Translations under genes and position numbers: made by a program
In this document: piece after piece, positions 1 through 11,899 of the stretch
How the letters are laid out: every line of letters starts with the position of its first letter
How positions within the stretch are numbered: position 1 is the stretch's first letter
From: Auricularia sp. M13
Lineage: Eukaryota > Basidiomycota > Agaricomycetes > Auriculariales > Auriculariaceae
Assembly: GCA_037042915.1 (NCBI GenBank)
Contig: CM073204.1
Span: forward strand, 682,001-746,000
Length of the DNA stretch: 64,000 nucleotides
Direction of reading: 5' to 3'
The notes under the pieces: model-generated
Seen by the model: the letters and a program-made list of their open reading frames with translations, nothing else
The model's database searches: none
Told to the model about the DNA's origin: nothing

Positions 1-699
1 CGCATCAGGAACGGTTATGGACTGTCCGCGGTTGCTCGCCATCAACGTGCTGAACACGCTGCCGGAGAAGAGTGTCCTAGTGGACGAGGCCGAGCTCGTT
101 CGATTCGTTGTGCGAGGCGTCAGATTCGCCGACAGGAAACTTCGCTTGCTTAATCTTTTTGGGATCATTCTCGCTACTGATGCCACTTATGCCGGTGCAC
201 TGGAGGACGTAGTGACGGAGGTACACCCTCCACTTCTGAGGAAGGTTGAGACAATCTCGAGCACGTTGTGAGGCACGGTTCGCAGCACAGATATAGAATC
301 AAAGGAGGGGAGGATACGGCCAGTTACGATAGTGTTGGGATCTTTCATAGCCCTTACGTTGTTGACGATAGTCTCCATCTTTCTGGCCTTTGGTAAGGGA
401 TTGATATGGTAGATCACGTGCATAGTTCAAGAGAGAAATTCCGGAGAATCGTAATAGGTGCGATCTACAGTATTGAACGGGAGCACGTGCAAGGAGTAAG
501 TCAAGCGGATGAGTTCAGAGGAGCTAGCTGAAAAGAGAGGCGCAAAGGCAGCAGCGAGTCATCCGGCGGAGCCAGCGCGACTAGGCGAAGTTGCGCGGGA
601 ACAGCGCTTGTTCCGAGGCCTCGCGCAGGGCGAGTTGAGTACGCAGTCCTCCAGACCGGCGTAACTGGCGCGCGGCGGGCTTGTGAGCAACCTCCAGCT

Positions 700-870
700 G
701 CTGGCGCCGTCATGGTACGTGGGCCGCTACCGCCGCTGCTGGCGACGGGGATGCCAAATGCGAATCTCAGAGGACTGCGCCGCCTAGCCGCACGGTGAGC
801 TCAAAATACCGGGAGCTGTCACCCAGCAGCTGATCGTTGTGTCAGCTGCCTGCGGCCACTCCTTGCTGCA
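700..870 (+). repeat. Diverged fragment of the 6 kb inverted-repeat family
   Basis: The segment shares an 18-base exact match (TCATGGTACGTGGGCCGC) and a downstream match around CAGCAGCTGATCGT with positions about 20500-20660 of the left 6 kb arm, in the same order and orientation. The spacing between the two blocks is similar, but the intervening bases have diverged strongly. It is therefore an older relative of the arm family, not a recent copy. Confidence 0.6.
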
Positions 871-3800
871 ACGTCACAGAGTCTCTCGTAGACGGGCCCG
901 TCCACGCAGAGCAAAGCTACAGCGAAGCGTTCGCGAGCTAGCGAACGTGGTAGTTGAACGCGTGATTGGGACTGCTTTACACCATTGGGCTTGCATACGC
1001 CAGTGTACTCTGACGTCGGCATCATGCCCCCGGGTTGGTCACCATCTACGAAGAAATCCACGACGCCGAAGTCTGGCAGGAATACGCCTCAGAGGCTTTA
1101 TAGCAGCGTCGGCGCGTATTCATTACGGCTTGAAGCTTGGTCTCTACAGCGATCGGCGCGAAAACCGCGTCTGGCGGGAGAAGGGTTGAGTACGCTGTAC
1201 AGCACGCAATGCTGACAAAGGCCTCGGGCGCGATGAATCCCTGACAGAACCCGCACCGGCGGCGCCCTCGAACCGCCAGCCTCGACCGGCACGACCCGAT
1301 GTTCACGCGCAGACGAGCACCCACCCGAGCAAGCCGCCCAGGACTTCGGAGATCACGTCTTTGTGAACCTACTTCCGCCCGGCGAACAAACTGGCGCTCG
1401 ACCAGGTTTTCGGGCTGGCGCACGAAATGCACGAAAGATGTGGGACAGGTGCGCTCACTGGACTATTTCATATAATTGTGGAGGAGGAGTCCGACGTAGA
1501 CGACGCTGAACGAGATCCACGTCGCCCGGAAGATGGGTGGGTATTCGACACGGTCGCGGCGGTAAACAGAAACGTACACCGGTCAACCAAACGTGAGTGG
1601 CTGGTCGAGATTCTTGGTGTTGAATTTGACGGCTCAAGTCTCTCGCTGGGCTATGACCCCTCAGCCGGGTAGGGGTGCGTACTCAGTGCCCGCAACTGGC
1701 TCGTGCTCGAGCCCAACGTATCCGCAGTCGTCTCTCCATGACATCGAGATGTCCCGCTCAAAAGCGACGCGAGTAGAAAGAGCGTCGCGCAGACGAGCAG
1801 CCTCGGGCTGAGGAGGGACATCGGGTTGAGGAGCAACGTCTCGCAAACGAGCAGCGTCTGGTCGTTCCTCCACCCAGTCATCGCGCGGTCGCCGTTGCTT
1901 CTGCCGTCTTAGTCTCCTTAAAGCAGGCCACTACTTACAGCGCGTCCTTGAACCGGCGAGCGGGCGGACGCGCTGTGTACTGCCGTCTTGCCCAACGCCA
2001 TTTGCGAACTTCGACTCCAACGTTGTGCGCGACAAGTATGCACGGATGCACCACTGTTAACGGCTTTGTGGGCGACCTCAAGCCTGACGCGCCGGACTTC
2101 TCGTTACTGGGGACTTGCGACCAGCTTGTACGTACCCAGGTCTCCTGCTCTCTGGACTCTAGGGCTGATCTTGGCGGCCGTATAGCTGATACAACAACGG
2201 CTGCGCCGGAGATGCAGATGCAGCATATCTCGAGCCACGGGATGCTGGCCTAGAAGTGCTCGAGGCCAAGCCGAGTCGCGATGTCATCCTCAAAGTGTTG
2301 CAGATCATCAATGTCGTGCGTTTTGTTCTTGCTTTCCGCGCAGTTGTCTCTTGCTCATGTCTCGCCTCGGCACGATCAGCTCATTTTGAAAAGTATCCTC
2401 GGCATTGCGAACGCGTTATTTAAGTGGACGTGAGAATGAGCTGAAGGACGGTTTTCGCCTCGGTGAAGCCGGAGAAGGTCCCGGACCTGCGCTTCGGGTT
2501 CAAGTGAGTACATGTAAGGAATAAGCAAGGGAAGGAACTCAAGTCACGAACTCGGATATTTTCCGGTCTTGACTGCGAGGGCGTAAGCCCAGTGTGCTTA
2601 ACGCGGGGTAAGCACACCGTGTGCTTGACACGAACGCCAATAAGGCAATTGAAGGGATGCGAAGAAGGCGAGGGACGGTGAGTGTGCGGAGAAGCAGCGT
2701 CGGAAGGTCGAAATACAGAAAGGTCGAAGAGCACATACCATAATGTTCTGCCAACCCCGCCTTCCCCAGTTTCGCCGCGCACTCGCGCACGTGCTAGGCC
2801 CTTGTGACCCTTCCAGCAGGATGACATGCACATCCAGGTTGCCCCTTCTTGACGATGTACAAAAGGCCGTCCTGGTCGACGAAGACGAGACGCGCCCCTC
2901 GCACGACGCGCGGCACGTGTCCACTGCGACGCTTATCCTGTAGCGAGCGTCGTGTCGTCGAGCTTTTCCGCCCGCGCCGCAGACGCGCGGAGTGCAGGGT
3001 TTGTAGATTACGCGGCGTCGGCGTCCTCGAAGTGCGCCCGGAGCGCTTCGACCTCGAGCAGCGTCACTCGACGCGCATCTTGGCGCGAAGCAGCAGCCAG
3101 CTCCCACCTGCACCTCTACGTAACTTAGAGGCGCAAGCTCAACCTCGAATACACAGCCGCGGCAGCTCCGCCCCGGCATGGCGCACCTCCACGCGCATCG
3201 GCCAGTTCGCCGTGCGCACCAAAATATAGCGCGCCGCCCGACCTGATACGCGAGCACCAAGCCGCCGCTAGCCGTGGAAGGGTACACACTGGCGACGCTT
3301 GTGTCCGGGTCGAGGAGGTTGTACGTCTTCGCCTGGTGGTGCGTACGTACGCTCCCTACATCCGCCCGAGTGTGGACTCCTTCGTGTCGTCGACCACATT
3401 AATATGCCCGCCCACCTCCTGCTTAGCTGGCTGCGGCGGGCGGGCGCGCGCTGATGATCGGCGAGCGGAAGTCAACCAACGAGCTGACCATGGACCAGCG
3501 CAGGATGGACAACGTGTCGATGTAGCATCCCGTTGAGTCCCTGTTTCGACGTATTGTTCGCAACACGGCGTCGTCGCACGCGTTACGATGATGTAGGGCA
3601 GCTCGCGTGCGTCCTCGAGCTTGGCTTGGGCGGCGTCGAGGGCTTGCTGCAACGGAGCGAGGTCGGAGGAGTACGCGCAGGACATTTAGAGTGTTCTGCG
3701 CGGGACTCTTTCGGTCCTCGTCGAGAACGCCGCGCTGCCGAGTGTCTGTCTCGGAGAGCGCACCCCGTGTGGTGTCACGATCGAGGGCAGCGGCTGTCTC

Positions 3801-4002
3801 TTCCAGGTCTGTCACGCTCGCGCGTGGGCGTTCGCAACGTCTGCCATCGAGCGCCCTCTTTGCCGCATCGGTAACCCCTGACTGTTGCTTCAGCAAACGG
3901 CATACACTAAGACGGGATGAAGTGGAAAGGAATGAAGCTCACCAGCACTTAGCAAAGAGCGCACTTGCTAGCAGCACGGTCTCCGGGCGCTGCCGATACT
4001 GC

Positions 4003-4165
4003 TATCGGCGTTCCCGAAGGCGCGACCGGAAAATCGCGCGCACGACCGTACGACGCGCTGCGACCGTTCGTGTCACCGCCGGCGCATTCCTCAAGCTACG
4101 CCCTCCACACTCTGGGGCTGAGGTCGTGCACAGGATGGCCGCTATGCCCGCGCATGATCAGGGCT
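4003..4165 (+). repeat. Inverted repeat arm (left) of a fold-back
   Basis: About 163 bases starting at the ATCGGCG/TTCCCGAAGG block match positions 4534-4698 on the opposite strand. The arms differ by a few substitutions and one small indel near the AAAATCGC block. The two arms enclose a ~370-base AT-richer spacer, giving a potential long hairpin of MITE or fold-back type. No target duplication was identified. Confidence 0.8.
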
Positions 4166-4533
4166 AATGTGGACTCCTTTATTTTCGATGCAATCCGAGC
4201 ATCCATTCACCCCTGGCTCATCCATTGCACTTAGCACAGGTCTGACACCCGGAGCACGTAGCTATACAACGGCCATGGATTAAGCCATCATTGTTAAGGA
4301 TTATTCGGGTTTCCTGGGTCCTCAACGGCCGCTGTGAAATAGCATGTAAACAGGCTCTGCAGCAGCAGCGTCTGAGCGAGACACACTGTGAAATGAGGGT
4401 TTATAAAGCTATATTATGGTACTACCAACACTGTACATGAGTTGTGAGCACCCCTCGCTCGATACCCGTGGCTCTGGACCAGCAATGCCCTGTGTGAGTG
4501 TAAATTAACCAACTTGATAAAGAGATCACACCA

Positions 4534-4698
4534 GCCCTGATCATGCGCGGGCATAGCGGCCATCCTGTGCAAGACCTCAGCCCCAGAGTGTGGAGGGCGT
4601 AGCATGAGGAATGCGCCGGCGGTGACGCGAACGGTCGCAGCGCGTCGTGCGCGCGTTTTTCGGCGATTTTCCGGTCGCGCCTTCGGGAACGCCGATGG
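4534..4698 (-). repeat. Inverted repeat arm (right) of a fold-back
   Basis: Reverse complement of 4003-4165. Both arms contain the block CACACTCTGGGGCTGAGGTC (its last base differs between arms) and end at CATGATCAGGGCT. The spacer holds no recognisable gene. Confidence 0.8.
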
Positions 4699-5047
4699 CA
4701 GTAAGTCTTTCCTGCCTCAAACTGCAACTAAACACACTATATGACGCATCCTCTAAGCATCATGTCGTTCCGCCCTTCGCTCCCTTATACGAGCCGTCGT
4801 TAATCTCCACCTGTACGTGCAGGATGGCCGCGTCAGGGATAGGCGCTTAGCTACGGCTCAGTGAATTTAAGCCATTTTTTGTTCCAAGTTTCCAATGCAG
4901 CCTTCCGTGTATTCATGTGTCATGCACCCTGGCCATTATACCGGTCGACCGACTATTTCCTTTCCTTGTTGGTTCTAGAAATAAGCACGGTGATTGTCGT
5001 CAATCGGCGGCCTCAAGTATCCCAACTCCTGCCGTGGTATTCATACC

Positions 5048-5862
5048 TTAGCTGATTTCCGAATGCCCTCTGCGGAAGGGATAGATTTGCGGCGGCTCGT
5101 AAAGGGTGAAGAGCGGGACGGCGCGTTGCTTAGCGCACAGGTTTTGCTTCAACTTGACTGCGGGCCCTGGGAGCGATGACAGTAAATTGCCAATGTCGGG
5201 ATGACCTCTCGGAATATACCTTCCTTCCTTCCTTCCTCTGCCCTAGTTCTGCAGAACGGGACTGCTCGCTACATTGCCGAAGTGCTTTGTCGATGGCCTG
5301 AAGCGCCTGTGAACTTTCCATCCTAACAAATAAATTAATACACTGTGCTCCACCTCAAATTCTGCTTCGGTGAGCTGTGCAGGATGGCCCGCATATCTGT
5401 CTAATTCTCTTTCGATTTGCTTCACTGCCAATCAGTGCTGATGATCATGGCTCCCCTCAACAAGCTCACCTGTGCCTCGGCTTGCGTCAATGCACCGCAT
5501 GAGCTGTCCGAAAGGTCGGCCTGGTGCAAGCACTGGTTAGCTTTCTACTGCCTGTGCGAGCGGCCCTGTATGACCATTGGGCCTGCAGTGGTCTTGCTCC
5601 TTTCAGCGGCCAATTCTATATTCACATTGCGTGATGCTCTTCGATATTTCTAGTTGTTCAGGGACGTACTTTGTGCGGTCAAGCCGGCATCGGCATCTCG
5701 GACCATGCGTTGATGGAGGGACTCTAACAACGCAGGTCGAACAGAAGGGTGCAGCAAGGCTTCAGCGACCAAGCGACGAAAATTCGGGCTCTCGAGTGCA
5801 GCGTAGAGGCTGACTCCAGAGAATGGGTCTGATATATCGATATCCATCGCAGTGTCGGCCAT
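5048..5862 (-). CDS. Small hypothetical helical protein, multi-exon
   Basis: I do not recognise the family. The start is the ATG at 5862 (context GAAAATGG, opening MADTAMDIDISDPF). Exon 1 (5862-5670) ends at a GTACGT donor, and an acceptor near 5637 restores the frame. Further phase-compatible introns of about 45-51 bases join a segment ending AEAQ, then QIERELDRYAGHPAQLTEAEFE split from ALQAIDKALRQ by another intron. A last intron starting GTATATTCC leads to an exon that stops at TAA 5050-5048. The predicted protein is mostly charged helix, roughly 185-195 residues, with no signal peptide or membrane helix. A (GGAA)n microsatellite lies across the final donor site. The 5' exon and the QIEREL exon look solid; the middle splices are tentative. 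Confidence 0.5.
5155..5240 (+). repeat. (TTCC)n-containing block repeated inverted at 13.2 kb
   Basis: A tetranucleotide run (TTCC about five times) next to TCTCGGAATATACC, with GGGCCCTGGG 60 bases away, recurs as its reverse complement at 13203-13275. In this copy the block covers the end of an exon and the following intron of the minus-strand gene at 5048-5862. The far copy is therefore probably a scrap of a related gene. Confidence 0.7.
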
Positions 5863-5948
5863 TTTCGGGGGGAGTATCTTCTTCGAGTTGAATGGGCTAG
5901 GCGGCGCCGCCGCAAGTCAGACTCTGGACCGAGTCGTAGTATAGACGG

Positions 5949-7400
5949 ATGATAGACGATTGGTCGGGGAATTCCGGGATTCCGCCGTTCTGTTTCTACT
6001 TGACACCCAGATATTGTGCAAGTAAGCAGTGCGATGCAAATGCGCGACTCTGGCTGAAGGCCATGCAGGTGCGCGCATCCGCACATATCCCTTCGATTCA
6101 TCTTTTCTACGGCGGCGGCTCTCTCAGGTCCTTTGCGAGTTGCTAGGCTCGTCCAGGACATCTCCATGCACACCTCCCCGCGGCGCAAAGACTCAAACCC
6201 AGACAATCTGACTGGCGAACGGCACTGCTCGCGTCCATCGTCGTGCAGCTCAATACAGAGCTGGCCATGTCCACGCCGTAGAAGGTGTCGCCCGGTGCTC
6301 TCCTGTCTGTATCAATAGGCTGACATTTCGCAGGCGAGTCCCACCTTGGCAGCTCCACACTGATATGTACTCTTTCAATGCGGCCTTGAACAGGAGCTAT
6401 CCCACCCAGCCAGATGTTAGGAGCCTGGAGAAGTTACGCGCAGAGCTCGGCGACAAATTAACTTGCGAGCCGGTGCGAGTCTATTAATCTTAGAGTAACT
6501 CCATTCTTCAGGGTTCAGGCCCGAATCAATCTACCGTCGCTGCCGTCTCAGAGCAGCTGGATGGTGCCGGCAGTTATCGTCCTCGCGAAGGAAGACTGCA
6601 GCGCAGGAACACGAGTTGGTCCTCACAGGCGGGTAGGTCAGTGGGCGCGTATGACATGACAAGGCACGGCTTACCTGGGCATTGAACCCCTGCAATACAA
6701 AGAACCGCGACTTCTCCAGTACGGTGGGAGCGGCCAACAGGGGCGTTGCCCAACTTCACGCAGTAACCTTGTTGATCTAGTACAACGCCGCCGGTTCCCA
6801 CGATGCAATCGTAATAGCTTGCGGCTCTGCGTGCGTAAATCCCGTCGCTGATCAATCGCGTTCACTCAGGAGTAGACTCTGTCACGCACGGCATTCCCGG
6901 ATTCTCTTCGTCGTCCAAAGATGGACAGCAACTGGTGAAGTTGTCGTTCACCTCCTGCCTCACACTCTCAACTTTAAGGTGGTGTCTGATAAGACGTTTC
7001 AGTGTACAGTACAGACACCGTTTGCGATGATGGACCACGCCTTCGTCCGCGCACAACTCGCGAAAGTTCCACCAAAGCTTGCTTATAATTAGAATTGGCG
7101 ATTCACTCCGACCGTTCCAGCCTCAGTCCGCGCCACCTGGACCTTGAGGCGAACGACGAGTGCGCAATTCCAGACGATCTTTAAAGACGGCTGATTTGAG
7201 TCGTTCAAACGGTGCTCCGCATGACTGCTCCGTATGCTGAATCTCGCCGCCGCCGCCGCCGCTGAATGAAGCTCGGTCCTGGGACCCGTGTTGCCCAAAC
7301 TGGGCTCTGCTCTCCTTGGCGTCATGATGCTGCCCACCGAGCGCAAGGTCAGTGGTGAGCGATGAGGGCCGGCCGTCTGCTCACTTTGCGTCGTCAATCG
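5949..7400 (-). other. Unresolved coding-like patches
   Basis: Several minus-strand stretches read like exons: about 7260-7140 (reading APFERLKSAVFKDRLELRTR), 7056-6870 (a Cys- and His-containing charged segment), 6855-6690 (YYDCIVGTGGVVLDQQ) and 6358-6150. They do not join into one frame with splice signals I trust. A competing plus-strand start at 6364 (MYSFNAALNRSYPTQ) with a 39-base intron overlaps them. I assign no gene; this may be one decayed gene or a small one I failed to assemble. Confidence 0.3.
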
Positions 7401-7688
7401 GTGAGGGCGCCCTGCATACTCTAGCGGCTCCCGTGGCGCCCTCGCGTGTCCGACCAGCTCGCCTGTAACTGGTCAAAGGGTATCCTTGTTAGTCGTTTCC
7501 CTAAGCATGCTGCGGACTAACGCTTCCCGCAGGATCTAGCCGCGTCCGCGTACCAGGCCCCCAATTCCAGCCCAGTCTAAGTGTTGCCAAGTCCAGGCCG
7601 CCCTCAAAAGAGCTGCGTCACTGTTCGTGTCGTTCCCCCTCGCGCCGGCGTCCCGCGTGCTCAACGAGCAGAGCGTCCGTTATCGTTG
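7401..7688. other. Intergenic
   Basis: Nothing supportable seen; about 290 bases downstream of the minus-strand gene that ends at 7689. Confidence 0.4.
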
Positions 7689-8641
7689 TCAGTCTGCCTT
7701 GGCCAGGCTTTTGAAGCAGGTTTGAAGCATCACGGCTAATCGATGCGCACAAACTGCCGAAGTACTAGCCGGATCGTCCTGCAGGCCAACCTCCGCTGCA
7801 AGCGCATCACAGTCCGCAGGGGCGCAGTTTTCGCCCTTATCCTTTTCCACAGGCAATCGTACAGCAGCCGATAAAGTGAGATCCGAACGTTTTCCCCTTT
7901 TCACCATGCAACCGAACATGAAACGGCATGTGAGGCGATTCTCGCGATTTAAAGGAGTCTTGGCTACATTTTACACTTGGGTAGGTCTCTCTATCAGTTT
8001 TGCCTCTCGCGCGAGAATCTTCATCGCAGATATGAACTGCGCGGGCGCCGTGGTCAACTGTGCATACAAAGACTTCTGACGGAGGCGTCAGCCAGCGAAA
8101 ACCTCCAGAAATAACTCACGAGTTCTCGGTCCAATTTGAGAGCCTCATTCATGGCACTGTCGAGCGCCTGCTGCAATGATTCGAAAAGCTCGGAGGACTC
8201 GCGCTCATGGAGCCTGTTCATTGATTCAAGCTTGGAGCTAACATCCTCCAGTGCCCGAATAATGGGTTCCTCTGGACTCATCTCAGCCCAGTAAAAGACA
8301 GGGAGAAACGACTGGCCTTCATGCGACATCAATCTCTCAGACAAGGGCGCCGTCTTCAATGTCAGAGTGTTGCTTCCTTTTAAAGGTAAAGCTCGAGAAG
8401 GCCACGCTGGTCCGGGACTCTGTAGGAAGACAAAGGTAGGGACAATGGAATCACCTACTGTCCGGAGAATCTCCAGAAGCAAGTCGAGAAGCCGCTCTGT
8501 AGACCATAGGAGTGCCACGCGAGCCGCTTGAGGCCTGTCCCGGGCCCTAGCCTGGAAGCTCCTAGAACATAAGGTTTGACGACTTTGAGACTGATATCTA
8601 CTAACCCGGCATCACGCTACCTCTTCCGCTCGTCGCGACAT
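7689..8641 (-). CDS. Orphan coiled-coil protein, 4 exons, 267 residues
   Basis: The gene is intact but of no family I know. Exons are 8641-8621, 8551-8120, 8119-8076 (intron), 8075-7977 and 7940-7689, stopping at TGA. All junctions are GT-AG and every intron falls between codons. The first exon is only seven codons (MSRRAEE). The middle exon has a hydrophobic helical start (STERLLDLLLEILRT) and then a charged heptad-like region around ALEDVSSKLESMNRLHERES that should form a coiled coil. The C-terminal exon is Cys- and Ala-rich. There is no membrane segment or signal peptide. The last intron is just 36 bases and its donor codon would otherwise run into a stop, so a 185-residue form is possible if it is retained. 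It is transcribed away from the gene at 8785-9716. Confidence 0.7.
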
Positions 8642-8784
8642 GCATGCTGTAGAGTTGGTGCCACTTCAAGAAAGAAGGGAAAGGGTCTTGTCAGTGCCGA
8701 GGAAATTGCCTTGCTGCCGGGCCGGGGGGTTACTCCGCTCTTCATTGTTTACATTACAACTTTTGTTCTCTTCTATTGACCACC
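8642..8784. promoter_or_regulatory. Shared divergent promoter region
   Basis: These 143 bases separate the starts of two outward-facing intact genes. I see pyrimidine-rich stretches (ACTTTTGTTCTCTTC just before the plus-strand ATG) but no TATA box. Co-regulation of the pair is inferred only from the arrangement. Confidence 0.45.
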
Positions 8785-9716
8785 ATGTACGGCAGTACCT
8801 ACGAAGAAACGGACGCGAGCTCGACGCATGACGACCTCAGTGACGTGTACTCAACGCATGGCAACGTCGGGGACGAGTGTTCCACGCTTGACGACGACAG
8901 GATCAGTATTCCAGCTGAAGAATGCGCAAAAGTTGGCAATCAACGTGAGTCAATCCTTCAGAGACAAGTTGCGTGGAGCTCAGTTGTCATTGAAGTCGGT
9001 CTCACCTTTGAACACGGTATGGCTCGATGCATTGCCTACCAATTGATGTCCTGATTATTTTAGGTTTCGCAAGCTTACGGCAAGAATTTTATAATGTCGG
9101 GGAGCGCGATGTACAAGGCTCGCATGGTACGCCAATTCGTTTGAGCCTCGTAATCTCTGACCTAGGCCGTAGAAATCGACCCGCCCGATCAGCCTTATAC
9201 GCCTGAGCCCCCAGGTCAGCACGACTTCGGGCATCGCCTCTAGAGCACAGAAGAGCACAGCAGGTTGATACGTCCCGCAGTCAAATGCCCTCAGCAAAAA
9301 CATGTCGATGTGAAGACGTCGGATGCCTCGCGAGGCACAACAGAAGACGGCACGAAAGGTAAATTCATTGTTCTAAGCCAAGCTACCGCTGATACCTCTC
9401 GGTCACTGCAGAGCCGAAGAAGCCCCCAATTTGCGACGGGACCGTATCCTTTGATTTACTAGGCTGGGGTCGAATTATCGTCGAACTTGATGCGCACGTG
9501 ATTTCCGCCAGAGGTTCAGGCTGGGCTCGCGGCGTTGACCGCTGCTATTCGGCCGCTCGTCTATTCGTTATGCGCCGTTGGTGGCTAATAAGGGTCTCCC
9601 TTCTGCTTTTAGTTCCACTTGTTTCGTATTGTATTTGGTACGTTTGGTTCGGGGCGAAAAAGGCGACGGTACTCGTCACCGTGCGGTGGCCGCCATTGAC
9701 ATTGCGGGAAGAATAG
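8785..9716 (+). CDS. Orphan protein with C-terminal membrane helix, 6 exons, 236 residues
   Basis: The start ATG at 8785 has the context ACCACCATG. Exons: 8785-8944, 8984-9016, 9064-9126, 9173-9214, 9251-9358, 9412-9716 (TAG). All five introns (36-53 bases) interrupt a codon after its first base, and the frame is kept across each one, which is strong evidence for a real gene. The N-terminal half is acidic and Ser/Thr-rich (ETDASSTHDDLSDVYS). The centre is Pro-rich (DPPDQPYTPEPP). Near the C-terminus a single hydrophobic span (residues about 200-222, RVSLLLLVPLVSYCIWYVWF) is flanked by MRRWW and GAKK, so the protein is probably a tail-anchored or type II membrane protein. The first intron (39 bases, GTGAGT donor) is in frame and could be retained. 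Family unknown. Confidence 0.75.
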
Positions 9717-10189
9717 AGCTTCACTGTCACCTGTTTGCTTTTGGACCAGCTCTTGTACAGAGAGAGTAACTGTGTAAATCGAGAGATAGAGTGACATTTA
9801 GAAATGCTGGTTTCGCCTACTGTAATGAGACCCTAGTAGAGTCCACCTCATCAGAATGCGCGGCAACTCCGAAGAAGGTTATACGCATCGCTGTCCAAAA
9901 TGCAAATCTGAGCAACTTGTATTGGCTTCACCGTCTTGACTCTCGGGTTCTGCTTGCAATTGTCAGTACTGCGCTTGGGTGCCAGTCTATGTGTGGCATT
10001 TGCATGGTTCGGAATGAGCGAGAACCTCAAGACAACTGGTTGCAGTAGCTGTGTGAAGCAAGAAGGCCTGCAATGCGTATGAGGGTGACCATTGTCTTAT
10101 GGCGCGCCATGTGCCTGAAGGACCATCTGGGAGACAGAGAATGCGAGCGACGCAGGCGGCTGGTGCCGACTACTGCGGGCAAGAATAGC
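9717..10189. other. Intergenic
   Basis: About 470 bases between the plus-strand orphan gene and repeat B copy 1. It probably holds the 3' UTR of the former. No further feature is supported. Confidence 0.4.
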
Positions 10190-11190
10190 GCACTTCTGTA
10201 GCTGTTGGATGCGAAGCGCGGGCAGGCAAGTTGGTAAATCGCATAGAGCGACAAGCGGGCAAGTCATTGCGCCAGCCACTCGTGTACGGCAGAGGCATTT
10301 CCGGCCAGGCAAGGCGCGGATACAGAGGTGTACAGGCGAAGGGGAGGGGAAGGCAAGGGGAAAAGGGGAAAGGGTACAAAGAGGAAATGAGGGATACGAA
10401 ACGGAGAGGAAGACGATGGCAAAAAGCAGGGAGCGGGCGCGCTCTGCAGCGAGAAGACCGGGAAAGCCAGAGCGGTATGCGTGCGGGGTGCCAGGCCGGC
10501 TGCCAGGCTGAGATAATTCGTGCGACGGATGAGGGGGATGGACAGCAAGCTGGGCGGATTCGAGGATTGGGGGACGTGTGGCCAGTCATTTTTACGCAGA
10601 CAGAAACAGCCCCTGCGCATTCGGGCGCGCGTAATCTTGCGCGCGGTCTTGCGCTCCGTCCTGGCGACCTGATCGTGTGGAATGAAGGCGCTTGAGTGCC
10701 CTGGAACATGGTAAGCTCGGTGCGACAAGCTCGTGCGGCATGGACTGACATTTCCTGGAAAGCTTTGGCGCTGTGCGGCTGGGTCTGCTCTGGCAACGGC
10801 AGCGGCTGCGGCTGCCAGTGACGATCCTGCGCAGGCGGAGGACGGACGGTTATACGGGGCGCATAGAACGGTTTGCGTCGGGCGCGGCGCTCGCGCGGGC
10901 CTGGCGGCGTCGCAAGCAGCGTCGGCGCGGGTGAGCGCCTGTTCCAAGCAACGGGCGCGCTGCCGGGATTCTCCGGCGCGCTCTCAAGCTCCTGCCTTGC
11001 GCCCGGACCCACCTCGCAGCCAGGCCGGGCGCTGCCTCTGGCGCTGCGTGCGCTGCATCTCCCGTTTGGCTCTCGCGCTGTCATAACTGTTCTCCCGTCC
11101 GGCTCTCACGCTGGCACGACTCTTCTCATATCGAGCTACAGTGTATCGAGTCCTGGAAGCTGAATGTCTAACTGTCCCCACTTCCACTGC
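10190..11190 (+). repeat. Repeat family B, copy 1
   Basis: From GCACTTCTGTAG at 10190 to about 11080 it is nearly identical to 32323-33209 in the same orientation. Its tail (about 11095-11190, GGAAGCTGAATGTCTAACTG) instead matches the outer end of the inverted copy at 40965-41690. Contains a GC palindromic module at 10932-10981. Several reading frames are open through it on both strands because of GC content. None resembles a known protein, so I treat it as a non-autonomous repeat, perhaps carrying a decayed gene. Confidence 0.85.
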
Positions 11191-11899
11191 CAGACGTGCA
11201 TGGCACGTGCATCGATGTCCTGGAGGCCTGCTACGAGAAGAGTGAAGAACTGTTCGGCCAGCAGTGGAGCAAACCGGGAATGGTATGTACAGCCGGTTAG
11301 AGCGTGAGGGAATAGCTGCTTCAACGTATCTTGATATACAGCCTGATAGAACATGTTATAACTTCTATTTTGGTTATATCCAGCTTATTCTGGAAGAGAG
11401 CACCGACAACGGTGCCGCCCACAACGTTCGCCGTGCACAACACAGTCGACGCCGTGTCGTGATCGCCTATCTCCCGTGCTCTTCGCTGGGTAGAGCGGAT
11501 GTCCTATGCGCACCGTCTTCGACGGCCACGGGAACACTCGCTGGTTCCGCGCGCGCAGGCGCCTTGAGCAGTGCCAGTCTGCGTCGACCATCAACGCCTC
11601 CATCATCTCCGTACGCAACCCCGCCATGCGCCGGCCATGAGACCGCGTTGATTATGCAGCTAACTACCTGGTTCCAAGAAAGGATGATAAACGGCATACT
11701 CACCAAGCACGGATTCAGAAAAAGAAGAAACGACAGATAGCTGAGGGCACTGTGGGGTCGTGAGCGTCTCAGCGTGCAACATGCCGTGCGCCTGAGCCTT
11801 GCCCACTGTCGGCATTCGCAATCTCGTGAGGAGCGCTCCGACACTGATCCCGGGTTGTATGCCGACTCCCGAGTGCGCTGTATGACAAGGGATAAGCGA

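Larger units (their letters stand above)
1..5047. other. Decayed region without a clear gene
   Basis: I see no gene I can defend here. Short coding-like patches exist. One lies near 950-1110 on the plus strand. Others lie on the minus strand near 2600-3290 and 3360-3900, where phrases that read like protein shift frame every 100-200 bases. This is what an old pseudogene looks like, but I recognise no family. A minus-strand ATG at 423 followed by a GTAAGG donor near 350 could be the start of a gene, yet no convincing second exon follows. A diverged fragment of the 6 kb repeat family sits near 700-870 and an inverted repeat at 4.0-4.7 kb; both are listed separately. Confidence 0.4.

Noticed and set aside
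2598-3287. 229-codon minus-strand ORF
   Set aside because: Cys/Arg-rich frame in GC-rich DNA; protein-like phrases occur in another frame and are broken.
10170-11084. 304-codon minus-strand ORF in repeat B (and a 391-codon version at 32093-33268)
   Set aside because: Two or three frames are open at once through the repeat, the composition follows GC content, and the inverted copy is truncated. No domain seen.
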